A stretch of 9,149 nt of DNA from NCBI GenBank assembly GCA_002385675.1, contig DGDY01000267.1, positions 1-9,149 of the forward strand. The letters are read 5' to 3'. Source of the DNA: Anaerolineales bacterium UBA3940 (GTDB lineage: Bacteria; Chloroflexota; Anaerolineae; Aggregatilineales; UBA3940). Below the pieces are notes generated by a model. It saw nothing but the letters and a program-made list of their open reading frames with translations, did not search any database and was not told the DNA's origin. Both the position numbers and the translations under genes were made by a program. This document shows positions 1 to 6,216 of this stretch, piece by piece (the first letter of the stretch is position 1; the number at the start of each line of letters is the position of its first letter).

Positions 1-92
1 CCCCCCCCCCCCCCCCCGCGGCCGGGGGGGGGGCGGGGGGGGGGGGGGCGCCGGGGGGGGGGGGGCGCGCCGGGGGGGGGGGGGGGGGGGGG
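1..92. other. Low-complexity G/C homopolymer block, probable contig-end artefact
   Basis: The block opens with 17 C and continues as G runs broken only by short GC-only pieces. There is not one A or T before position 94. Normal mixed sequence begins abruptly at about 93. No gene, promoter or repeat logic is visible. Such a tract at an end fits sequencing or assembly error better than biology. A true G/C tract cannot be excluded without reads. Confidence 0.8.
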
Positions 93-195
93 CTCGACAG
101 CCCTGTTACCCACGACCACCCTGCGTTACACTCAACAGCAGGCAAGCCATGCCCTGCGTGACAGTAGCGCAGCGTGGGTGAGGAGTTCAATCAGA

Positions 196-630
196 GTGAA
201 GTCACGGAATGAAATATCGGCGGGCGGTGTAGTCTACCGCGAGGGGCCGGACGGCGTCGAGGTGATCGTCGGCAAGGATGCGGGCTACCAGAAGTGGGTG
301 CTGCCAAAAGGCCTCGTGCGCAAAAATGAGGAGTATGCCGACGCCGCACTGCGCGAGGTCGAGGAGGAGACGGGCGTCAGGCCCCGGCTAGTTGCGCCCA
401 TCGGGGAGCCGGAGAAGTACATCTACACGGCGCGGGGCGTGCGTGTGTTCAAATCCGTCTACTATTTCCTCATGACCTATGACGGCGAAAGCGAGCACGA
501 GCGCGACCGCGAGATGGCCGAGGTGAAATGGGTTCCCATTGACGAGGCCATCGACCTGATGGGCTACGAGGGCGGCAAGAACGTGCTGCGCCGGGCGAAG
601 GAGATGCTCGCCGAGCGTGGCATCGGCTGA
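196..630 (+). CDS. Nudix hydrolase (MutT/Ap4A hydrolase-like)
   Basis: This is a small soluble hydrolase of the Nudix superfamily, which cleaves nucleoside diphosphates linked to another moiety with Mg2+ or Mn2+. With the GTG at 196 it has 144 residues, a normal length for a single-domain member. The Nudix box fits the consensus GX5EX7REUXEEXGU exactly at residues 39-61: Gly39, Glu45, Arg53-Glu54, Glu57-Glu58 and Gly60. The metal-binding REVEEE lies at 53-58. It is preceded by WVLPKG (34-39), as in diadenosine-polyphosphate hydrolases. The N-terminal EISAGGVVYR strand is also typical. The substrate cannot be read from sequence; Ap4A-type or a house-cleaning role is inference. Start choice: GAGGAG at 180-185 lies 10 nt before GTG 196, while an in-frame GTG at 178 (150 residues) has no visible ribosome-binding site. 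The gene stands alone, with a hairpin just after its stop. Confidence 0.93.
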   Translation: MKSRNEISAGGVVYREGPDGVEVIVGKDAGYQKWVLPKGLVRKNEEYADAALREVEEETGVRPRLVAPIGEPEKYIYTARGVRVFKSVYYFLMTYDGESEHERDREMAEVKWVPIDEAIDLMGYEGGKNVLRRAKEMLAERGIG

Positions 631-652
631 GGTAAGGTGCTCGGCAACCTAA

Positions 653-679
653 GGACCCGCGAATAAACTTCGCGGTTCC
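653..679. repeat. Palindromic hairpin after the Nudix gene, dispersed repeat copy 1
   Basis: CCGCGAA (657-663) pairs perfectly with TTCGCGG (669-675) around a 5-nt loop. Beyond a C/T mismatch, GGA (653-655) pairs with TCC (677-679). It starts 22 nt after the Nudix stop. No T-run follows, so it is a poor intrinsic terminator, though it could stabilise the 3' end. The 19-nt core reappears in reverse orientation at 9044-9062 with one difference in the loop, which suggests a dispersed palindromic repeat. Confidence 0.6.
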
Positions 680-771
680 CGTCTGCTCGATCAAATCAAC
701 CGCTTGCCTGCACAAACCACCTGTCCTGATATGCCGTTCAAGGGCCACCTCGCGCAGAGCGCCAGCCGGGG

Positions 772-777
772 TACAAT
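772..777 (+). promoter_or_regulatory. Possible -10 box (TACAAT) for the permease gene
   Basis: TACAAT matches the sigma-70 -10 consensus at 5 of 6 positions and lies 78 nt before the permease start. I see no convincing -35 hexamer at 16-19 nt spacing, so this is weak. If it is real, the transcript would carry the 800-830 hairpin in its leader. Confidence 0.25.
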
Positions 778-799
778 GGGGGCGCAGAGTTGTCTCCCT

Positions 800-830
800 G
801 CCGGGGCCGCCATCACGCTGAGGCCCCGGC
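800..830 (+). other. GC-rich hairpin in the permease leader
   Basis: GCCGGGGCC (800-808) and GGCCCCGGC (822-830) form a perfect 9-bp stem around a 13-nt loop. The stem ends 24 nt before the GTG start of the permease gene. No T-tract follows. It may be a leader structure or a remnant terminator; no known riboswitch is recognised. Confidence 0.5.
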
Positions 831-854
831 CATTCTCGCCTGGCGGCTGTACCT

Positions 855-1865
855 GTGAAGAGCTTCATCGCCGAAATCTGGTCGTTTATTTTTGACCGGC
901 ATGATCACCCCATCTACCAGCATGAAGTCCAGGGCTGGTCTTACGTCCGCTTCTGGCGCGGGCTGCGGCGCGGCTGTCTGCCGCTCATTGCGCTGATCGC
1001 CGGGGGGAGCGCCTTCTGCTGCGGGCTGGTTGCCGTGCTCAGTGTGCAGCAGCGCCCGCCTGACCTGCCTGAAGACCTGCTGTTGACCCTGCTTTTTGCG
1101 CTCATCGGCCTGATCATAGGCACTGAGCTGGTGCGCTGGGTGACCGGCCTGCTGGCGACGGTGCTCGCAGCGACGACTATCAGCGCAGAGGTCGAGGCCG
1201 AGACGTTCGGGCTGCTGCGCCTGACCCCGATCCCCGTCCGGCAGATCGTGCTGGCGAAGTTCGGGGCGACGTTCCGCCAGTTCAGGCTGCCGATGATCGT
1301 CATCGCGCTGCTGCGGCTGGTGTTCGTGCTGGGGCTGGTGGTGCTCTTCGCCGCGCTGGTCGTGATCAACGCCATCGACGCGCCCATCTCGCCCACCGAC
1401 CTGCCGCTGCAGGGCCTGCCGTTCACGCAGACCGCGCCCCTCGTCATCGCCTGGCTGGCGGTGCTCGTCGCCGCGCTGGTGATGCTCGCCTACTACCTCA
1501 TTGAACCGGCGCTGCAGGTGTTTCTGTTCGTGGCGGTGGGGATGCTCGCCTCGTCGCTGTCGCGCACCCGCGCGGGCGGGCTGCTGCTCGCGGGCGGCAG
1601 CCGCATTGCCCTGTGGATGCTGAGCTACATCCTGGGGCAGCTCGTGAGCACGATGGTGACGATCTTCACGTTCCCCGTGATGGCCGTGCCAACTGCGCCC
1701 CGCTGGCTGGCGCAGCTTGACAGCGCCGACCCCACTGTGCTGGTGACGGTCGGGGCGGCTGCGATGGTAGCGTGGATACTGCTCGTTGCCGCTGCGCACG
1801 TCGCCGCCGCTCTGGGGTTGCTCGCCGCCACCGTGCGCCGCGCCGAGCGCCTCCCCCACGCCTGA
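855..1865 (+). CDS. ABC-2 type permease-like integral membrane protein
   Basis: This 336-residue protein is largely hydrophobic. About six to seven membrane segments can be seen, at roughly 41-64, 76-94, 97-110, 147-174, 194-233 (two passes), 251-278 and 294-326. An N-terminal HPIYQHEVQGW (18-28) resembles the cytoplasmic 'NP-x-x-x-x-E-x' start of ABC-2 permeases. The loop at 110-143, with the core ETFGLLRLTPIPVRQIVLAK (116-135), matches the family's usual 'E-x-G-T-x-E-L-L-x-x-T-P-x-x-x-x-x-I-x-x-G/A-K' segment between membrane helices. It is probably a transporter permease subunit. Substrate and direction are unknown, and no ATP-binding partner gene lies beside it. Start choice: GTG 855 has only a weak upstream purine stretch, so the start is less certain than the frame. 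The gene ends 33 nt before a large hairpin shared with lgt. Confidence 0.7.
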   Translation: MKSFIAEIWSFIFDRHDHPIYQHEVQGWSYVRFWRGLRRGCLPLIALIAGGSAFCCGLVAVLSVQQRPPDLPEDLLLTLLFALIGLIIGTELVRWVTGLLATVLAATTISAEVEAETFGLLRLTPIPVRQIVLAKFGATFRQFRLPMIVIALLRLVFVLGLVVLFAALVVINAIDAPISPTDLPLQGLPFTQTAPLVIAWLAVLVAALVMLAYYLIEPALQVFLFVAVGMLASSLSRTRAGGLLLAGGSRIALWMLSYILGQLVSTMVTIFTFPVMAVPTAPRWLAQLDSADPTVLVTVGAAAMVAWILLVAAAHVAAALGLLAATVRRAERLPHA

Positions 1866-1897
1866 CGCCTGCGCCCTCTGCCTGAGCGAAGAATCAT

Positions 1898-1944
1898 TAC
1901 GCCGCCACCTTCGAGCGTGCCGGTACGCTGTGGGTGGCGGCGTA
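1898..1944. terminator. Large hairpin between convergent genes, likely bidirectional terminator
   Basis: TACGCCGCCACC (1898-1909) pairs perfectly with GGTGGCGGCGTA (1933-1944). Inside the loop, AGCGT (1914-1918) pairs with ACGCT (1925-1929), so the element is a two-step nested hairpin. It sits in the 113-bp gap between the permease stop (1865) and the lgt stop (1979), where both transcripts end. Flanking T-runs are weak on both strands (the - strand reads ATGATTCTT after the stem), so classic Rho-independent action is likely but not certain. Confidence 0.7.
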
Positions 1945-1978
1945 TTAGCCTGTGTGGGGTGCTGTATTTAAGGCCCGG

Positions 1979-3031
1979 CTACTGCTTCTCGGCCTCACTC
2001 ACCGGCGGCGATGCCTGCCGATCGGGAGCCTGGCTGGCGCGGCGGAGACGGGCCTGGCGACGCTCGGCCAGGGCGCGTTCGCGCTCCGCCCGGCGTGCCT
2101 CGATGCGCCGCTGCCGCTCCAGTTCCTCAAAGTGCCGCTCGCGCTGGCGAAGCGTCGGCGGGCGGTTGATGAAGGGGATGCGCATGTAGCCGTAGCGGTC
2201 CAGCACGATGACGATGCCCATGATCACGTAGAAGATCGACAGCATGCGCGAGTAGCTGAACACGGCGCCGCTGTCGAGGATGATGCCGGGCTGGTCGGGC
2301 CGCCAGAACTCCATGATGAAGCGGCCAATCCCTGCCAGGATGAAGTAGCTGCCCGCAAGTGCGCCCTGGATGATGTACTTCTGGTAGCGGCGGAACAGGA
2401 AGTACAGCACGCCGAAGCTCAGGAACAGCCAGAAGGCCTCGTAGAGCATCGTCGGGTGGAAGAGCGTGTCTTCGGGGAGGTCCGCAAACTGCGGCAGGCG
2501 ATACGCGCTCGGCACGCGCATGCCCCACCAGCTTGAGCCGGTCGGCGGGCCGTACAGCTCAATGTTAATGAAGTTGCCGAAGCGCCCGATACCCTGCCCG
2601 ACGAGCAGGCCCATCAACCCGGCGTCGGCCAGCACCCAGCCGTTGACCTTCTTGACCCGGACGTAGATGAGCAGTGCAATGAGGCCCGCAATCGCGCCGC
2701 CGAAGATGTTCATACCGCCCTGGCGCGGGTTGATAATCGAGAGCGGGTCGGAGAGCGAGTACGTGCCGGTGCCCGCAAGCATGGCCTGCCCCACGTACCA
2801 CAGCCGCGCGCCGAGCAGTGCCGGGATCAGCAGCCACAGCAGGGCATCCCAAACGATCTCCGGGTCTTCGTTCTCCTTACTGAGGTGCCTGCTCGCGTAC
2901 CACGCGCCGACCGCAATGCCGACCGCCGCCAGCACGCCGTACCAGTAGATGAGCGGTATGGCCTCCCCACCCCAGGGGATGCACAGCGCGACCCGGCGCT
3001 GTCCCATACATGTCAGCCATTCTTGCCACAT
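1979..3031 (-). CDS. lgt: Prolipoprotein diacylglyceryl transferase
   Basis: Lgt moves a diacylglyceryl group from phosphatidylglycerol to the lipobox cysteine of prolipoproteins in the cytoplasmic membrane, the first step of lipoprotein maturation. The Lgt signature GRFGNFINIELYG is at 149-161 and contains the counterparts of E. coli Arg143, Asn146 and Glu151. HPTMLYEA (192-199) and GRFIMEFWRPDQ (236-247, with the Arg and Glu matching E. coli Arg239 and Glu243) are also present. Several membrane helices span about 26-280. Phe110 stands where E. coli has His103. A charged Arg/Glu-rich tail of about 60 residues (291-350) extends past the usual end, making 350 residues against about 290 in E. 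coli. Start choice: on the - strand GAGAGG (3047-3042) lies 10 nt before ATG 3031. A terminator hairpin upstream separates it from the sulfatase-like gene, so it probably has its own promoter, which I could not identify. Confidence 0.96.
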   Translation of the reverse strand: MWQEWLTCMGQRRVALCIPWGGEAIPLIYWYGVLAAVGIAVGAWYASRHLSKENEDPEIVWDALLWLLIPALLGARLWYVGQAMLAGTGTYSLSDPLSIINPRQGGMNIFGGAIAGLIALLIYVRVKKVNGWVLADAGLMGLLVGQGIGRFGNFINIELYGPPTGSSWWGMRVPSAYRLPQFADLPEDTLFHPTMLYEAFWLFLSFGVLYFLFRRYQKYIIQGALAGSYFILAGIGRFIMEFWRPDQPGIILDSGAVFSYSRMLSIFYVIMGIVIVLDRYGYMRIPFINRPPTLRQRERHFEELERQRRIEARRAERERALAERRQARLRRASQAPDRQASPPVSEAEKQ

Positions 3032-3062
3032 AGCCTGTCAACCTCTCGACAGAGTCACTAAT

Positions 3063-3098
3063 CGAAAAGGCGAGCGGTCCCGCCGCTCCGCCTTTTCG
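3063..3098 (-). terminator. Rho-independent terminator of the sulfatase-like gene
   Basis: CGAAAAGGCG (3063-3072) pairs with CGCCTTTTCG (3089-3098). The stem continues inside, after a one-base bulge at 3088, as AGCGG (3073-3077) with CCGCT (3083-3087) around a 5-nt loop. On the - strand the distal arm contains TTTT and is followed by CGATTAG. It lies 54 nt past the sulfatase-like stop (3153) and 31 nt before the lgt start, so it insulates lgt from read-through. Confidence 0.8.
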
Positions 3099-3152
3099 CT
3101 CAACAGTTTGTTAATCTTCGAGCAGGCAGCGTAACTGTCCGCGCGGGGTATT

Positions 3153-4727
3153 TTATTCGATGTAGCCCAGCCCTCGCAAACGCTCAAGCAGTTCGGGGTT
3201 GTTGCTGTAGTCCACCTCGCCCGCCGTGGCTACGCCGTCGCGGTGCGCCTCGGCGACGACTACCCAGTCCTCAAGCTCCTGCTGCATCTTCACGATGTCG
3301 CTGCCGTAGGTAAGCTGGTCGTCGATGAGGTTCTGCGTCTCGAACGGGTCCTTCTCGATGTCGAAGAACTCGTCCGGCTGCCCGCCGACCATCATCAGCT
3401 TGCGACCGTTCTTGTAGACCGCGCGGCGCAGCTTGCGCAGCCGGAACTGCTCGACGGCGTCGGGATGGGTCATCTCCATCACGTTGATGAAGTTGAGCGG
3501 CGGGAAGCCCTCCGCAACCACGAGTTCGTTCTCAGGCTCTTTCTCCGGCCCGCCGACGCTGCGGCTCAGGCTCAGGTCCTTGCTCGACTCGCCGTAGGCC
3601 TCCCGCTCGATGCCCGCCACTTCCAGCACTGTGTGGAAGATGCGGCGCGTCGAGACGTAGTGCGCAACGCGCTTGCCGGCGGGGAACATCTCCGGGTAGC
3701 GGATGAAGAACGGCACACGGACCAGTTCGTTGTAGACGACAAAGGCGTGCCCCATGAACTCGTGCTCGCCGATGCTCTCGCCGTGGTCGGACGTGACGAT
3801 GACCATCGTGTTGTCAAGCTGGCCGGAGCGCTTGAGCGCGCGGAACACGCGGCGAAGCTGGCGGTCCTGGTAGGCGACCTCGGCGTCGTACACGTCGCTC
3901 AGCACCCGCTCCTGCATCTCGTTGAAGGGCTCCAGCATCGGAGCCATCCAGCGGTAGCTCTCGGTGTTGAACTTGTGCAGGAACGAGCGCGCCTCACGGT
4001 CCTTGTTCAGATACGGCACCCACTTGTCAAGCACGCTGCTCGGTGGGTAGTACGGCAGGTGCGTCTCCATCATGTTGATGAACATGAACAGCGGCTTGTC
4101 GCGGTGCGTGCTGGTATGGTAGCGGATGTAATCGCTGATGTCTCGCAGCGAGCGCTGCGTGTTGCCCTTGAAGTTGAACGAGCGCGACCAGATGGGCACG
4201 AAGATCGGCATGGTCGCGAGCTTCAGCAGCAGCGGCGACCGGCCAAACTGCCGCTCGATGGGTGCGGTCGCCTTTTGCAGCAGCGCGTTGGCCTGACGTT
4301 GCAGGCGTCTCAGCGTGCTCTCGTCGCCAATGTCGGGGATGTCGGGAATCGTGCCGCTGTAGTTGTAGAAGCGGTTGAAGCCCCGCCGGAAGCCGTTGTC
4401 CAGCACGCCGACGAGGGGGTTGTTGCAGAAAGCCACCGTCTCGTAGCCGTTCTGGGCGAGCAGCTCGGCCAGGGTGGGGATGTCATCGGGCAGCTTCTTA
4501 AAGGATTGCGTTGTCTGGTGTACAGTCGGGTACAGGCCCGTAAACAACGAGCCGTGCGAGGGAATAGTCCAGGGGGCGGTGGAGATGCCCCAGTCAAACA
4601 CCGTTGCCTCTTCGGAGAATTCCCCAAGCACCGGCGTTGTGTCCTTGTGATAGCCGTACATCGACATGCGTTCGATGCGGTGTGTATCAAGGACGAGCAG
4701 AATAATATTCGGTTTTTGGTTTCGCAT
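3153..4727 (-). CDS. Sulfatase-fold (alkaline phosphatase superfamily) hydrolase with Thr at the nucleophile site
   Basis: This 524-residue protein has the arylsulfatase-type fold. An N-terminal PNIILLVLDT strand brings metal ligand Asp14, and MYGYHKDTTP follows (23-32). The active-site segment is TAPWTIPSHGSLFTG (50-64). The C/S-x-P-x-R motif of formylglycine sulfatases reads Thr54-Ile-Pro-Ser-His58 here, so both the convertible residue and the Arg are replaced. Further family marks are METHLPY (220-226), YQDRQLRRVF (286-295), the metal motif TSDHGE (312-317) followed by GHAFVVYNELVRVPFFIRYP (326-345), FFDIEKDP (454-461) and a C-terminal LRGLGYIE. A Thr nucleophile, as in phosphodiesterase relatives, is inferred; the substrate is unknown. 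No signal peptide is seen, so it is likely cytoplasmic. Start choice: AGGA (4739-4736) lies 8 nt before ATG 4727. The frame stays open to 5063, but the extra 112 codons show no family resemblance. Confidence 0.88.
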   Translation of the reverse strand: MRNQKPNIILLVLDTHRIERMSMYGYHKDTTPVLGEFSEEATVFDWGISTAPWTIPSHGSLFTGLYPTVHQTTQSFKKLPDDIPTLAELLAQNGYETVAFCNNPLVGVLDNGFRRGFNRFYNYSGTIPDIPDIGDESTLRRLQRQANALLQKATAPIERQFGRSPLLLKLATMPIFVPIWSRSFNFKGNTQRSLRDISDYIRYHTSTHRDKPLFMFINMMETHLPYYPPSSVLDKWVPYLNKDREARSFLHKFNTESYRWMAPMLEPFNEMQERVLSDVYDAEVAYQDRQLRRVFRALKRSGQLDNTMVIVTSDHGESIGEHEFMGHAFVVYNELVRVPFFIRYPEMFPAGKRVAHYVSTRRIFHTVLEVAGIEREAYGESSKDLSLSRSVGGPEKEPENELVVAEGFPPLNFINVMEMTHPDAVEQFRLRKLRRAVYKNGRKLMMVGGQPDEFFDIEKDPFETQNLIDDQLTYGSDIVKMQQELEDWVVVAEAHRDGVATAGEVDYSNNPELLERLRGLGYIE

Positions 4728-4943
4728 ATCTCGATTCCTGTTGGGGCGTAATCTCCGATCAACAAAACCTATTCTACCGTGCCGGTTTTCCTTTGACCAT
4801 CCCGGCGCAGGTGGCGAGGCGCGGGCGTCGGGGCGGCATCCCCTGGATGGCGTAGGCCAGACGGCCAGGTGACGCGCCTTGAGTTGTTTGACAATTGTAA
4901 CCTCTTCTGGCATGCTAGGTACGGGGAGCGTGGGCCTTCGTTT

Positions 4944-4973
4944 TTGTGCCAATTCTTCAACCCCGTTTATAAT
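4944..4973 (+). promoter_or_regulatory. Candidate sigma-70-type promoter for the S1 gene
   Basis: A perfect TATAAT (4968-4973) has TTGTGC (4944-4949) 18 bp upstream, which keeps the TTG of the -35 consensus but little else. It points at the S1 start, giving a predicted leader of about 158 nt. The same AT-rich patch reads TATTAT on the other strand, so it could also serve the sulfatase-like gene, but no matching -35 is seen there. Confidence 0.45.
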
Positions 4974-4993
4974 AGACGTTAGCCTAAGCACAC

Positions 4994-5038
4994 CTGGCGA
5001 GAAGTTCCCCGACTTCTCTCTGCTCCTGATAGCGCCAG
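4994..5038 (+). other. Folded segment in the S1 leader
   Basis: GAGAAGT (4999-5005) pairs perfectly with ACTTCTC (5012-5018) around a 6-nt loop. An outer CTGGCG (4994-4999) can pair with CGCCAG (5033-5038); the two helices share base 4999. The fold starts about 15 nt after the predicted transcription start and ends 100 nt before the S1 ATG. A role in translational feedback is inference by analogy with E. coli rpsA. Confidence 0.45.
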
Positions 5039-5137
5039 TAGCCGTACTGTTAGAAACACCCATTGTTTCGCGGTTACGTCGTTCTTAAGAAAGCACGTCT
5101 GCTAGTCTAAAAAGGTATTGTTACGAGGTAAGGGCCG

Positions 5138-6166
5138 ATGTCCTCAGAGCTGCACACTCAGAACGACACTTCTGCTGCCAAGCCCCCGGTGGACATTGAT
5201 GAAGGGTACTGGGCAGCGCTGCTTGAAGAGGGCGAATTTGCATCCGGCCAGAGTGGCGGCAGCGGGAATGGTCGTGACTGGGCCGGAGGCGAGCCAGACG
5301 ACGGCACTTCTTTCTCCGCCTCTCCTTCCGATTACACCAGCCAGCGCGATTGGGAAATTGCACGGACAACCTACAAGAATGATGAGGTCATCGAGCTTGT
5401 TGTACGCGGCTACAACCAGGGCGGCCTGCTCGTGACGTGGAACAGCCTGCGCGGTTTTGTGCCAGCCAGCCAGCTCATTGACTTCCCTGTCGATGTGGAT
5501 GAGTACACCCGCCGCAGCATGCTGACCCGCTACGTCGGCAAACAACTGAGGCTGCGCATCATCGAGCTTGACCCTGCGCTCGATCGCCTGATCCTCTCCG
5601 AGCGGGCGGCGCAGGCGGCGCCGGGCCAGCGGGCGGAAGTTCTCTACACGCTGAAGCCGGGCACCATCCGCGAAGGCTCCGTGACCAACCTGTGCGATTT
5701 CGGCGCGTTTGTCGACCTCGGTGGGGTGGAAGGCCTTATCCATATTTCTGAATTGTCGTGGGGGCGCGTAGGGCACCCGCGTGACGTGCTCTCCAGCGGC
5801 CAGAGGGTGCGCGTCTACATTATGAGCGTCGACCCGGAGGAGGGGCGCATTGCCCTGAGCCTGAAGCGTCTCCAGCCCGACCCCTGGGAGTCGGTCGAGG
5901 AGCGCTACTACGTGGGCCAGCTTGTCGAGGGCGTCATCACCAACGTGGTGGACTTCGGCGCGTTTGCCTGCATCGAGGAAGGGCTCGAAGGTCTTATCCA
6001 CATCTCCGAGCTGGCCGAAGGGCAATTCCTGCACCCGCGCAACGTCGTGCAGGAGGGCGAGCGGGTCCGCGCGCGCATCCTCAACATCGACGGTCCGAAC
6101 CGCCGGCTGGGGCTTAGCCTGCGCAAGGTCGAGCCGATCGGGAACAGCGACGGGCGCCGCCCCTGA
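5138..6166 (+). CDS. rpsA: S1 RNA-binding domain protein, 30S ribosomal protein S1 homologue
   Basis: This 342-residue protein carries three S1 (OB-fold) RNA-binding domains, at about 80-157, 174-244 and 257-330. Domain 1 has the variant core LRGFVPASQL (104-113) seen in the second S1 domain of bacterial S1. Domains 2 and 3 have the canonical DFGAF and EGLIHISEL cores (187-191 and 198-206; 272-276 and 284-292). The N-terminal ~75 residues are acidic and Gly/Ser-rich, probably disordered. Against six domains in E. coli and about four in many Gram-positives, it lacks recognisable equivalents of domains 1, 5 and 6. It probably helps mRNA load onto the 30S subunit, but a general RNA-binding role is possible. 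Start choice: GAGGT (5125-5129) lies 8 nt before ATG 5138. The gene is monocistronic, with a long leader and a strong terminator. Confidence 0.85.
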   Translation: MSSELHTQNDTSAAKPPVDIDEGYWAALLEEGEFASGQSGGSGNGRDWAGGEPDDGTSFSASPSDYTSQRDWEIARTTYKNDEVIELVVRGYNQGGLLVTWNSLRGFVPASQLIDFPVDVDEYTRRSMLTRYVGKQLRLRIIELDPALDRLILSERAAQAAPGQRAEVLYTLKPGTIREGSVTNLCDFGAFVDLGGVEGLIHISELSWGRVGHPRDVLSSGQRVRVYIMSVDPEEGRIALSLKRLQPDPWESVEERYYVGQLVEGVITNVVDFGAFACIEEGLEGLIHISELAEGQFLHPRNVVQEGERVRARILNIDGPNRRLGLSLRKVEPIGNSDGRRP

Positions 6167-6216
6167 CCGGCAGGGCCACTCATACCCGTAACCAACAGCG
6201 CGTTAACGGAAAGAGA

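Larger units (their letters stand above)
4728..5137. other. Divergent intergenic region with promoter-like and folded elements
   Basis: These 410 bases separate the - strand sulfatase-like gene from the + strand S1 gene. The middle is more AT-rich than the flanking genes. Contents: an exact TTGACA at 4888-4893 overlapping the 8-bp palindrome ACAATTGT (4891-4898); on the - strand TACAAT at 4899-4894; a TATAAT at 4968-4973; and a folded segment at 4994-5038. The - strand frame open here up to 5063 was judged non-coding. I see no small gene or RNA of known family. Confidence 0.6.

Noticed and set aside
1..92. G-quadruplex or telomere-like element
   Set aside because: The tract is irregular homopolymer at the very edge with no repeat unit, so artefact is the simpler reading.
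653..679. Possible tRNA or small structured RNA after the Nudix gene
   Set aside because: Only a simple hairpin is present. There are no tRNA arms, anticodon loop or CCA-adjacent acceptor pairing.
813..1859. Long open frame on the - strand opposite the permease gene
   Set aside because: Its translation is rich in His, Gln, Arg and Gly, as expected of a shadow frame in GC-rich DNA. The + strand frame has clear membrane helices.
3243..4751. 502-codon open frame on + opposite the sulfatase-like gene
   Set aside because: Repetitive Val/His/Leu/Arg composition with no motif. The opposite frame has all sulfatase-fold motifs.
4728..5063. In-frame N-terminal extension of the sulfatase-like protein (112 extra codons)
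   Set aside because: The family N-terminus (PNIILLVLDT) begins at the ATG at 4727, which has a well-spaced AGGA. The upstream translation shows no family features, and the DNA holds promoter-like motifs.
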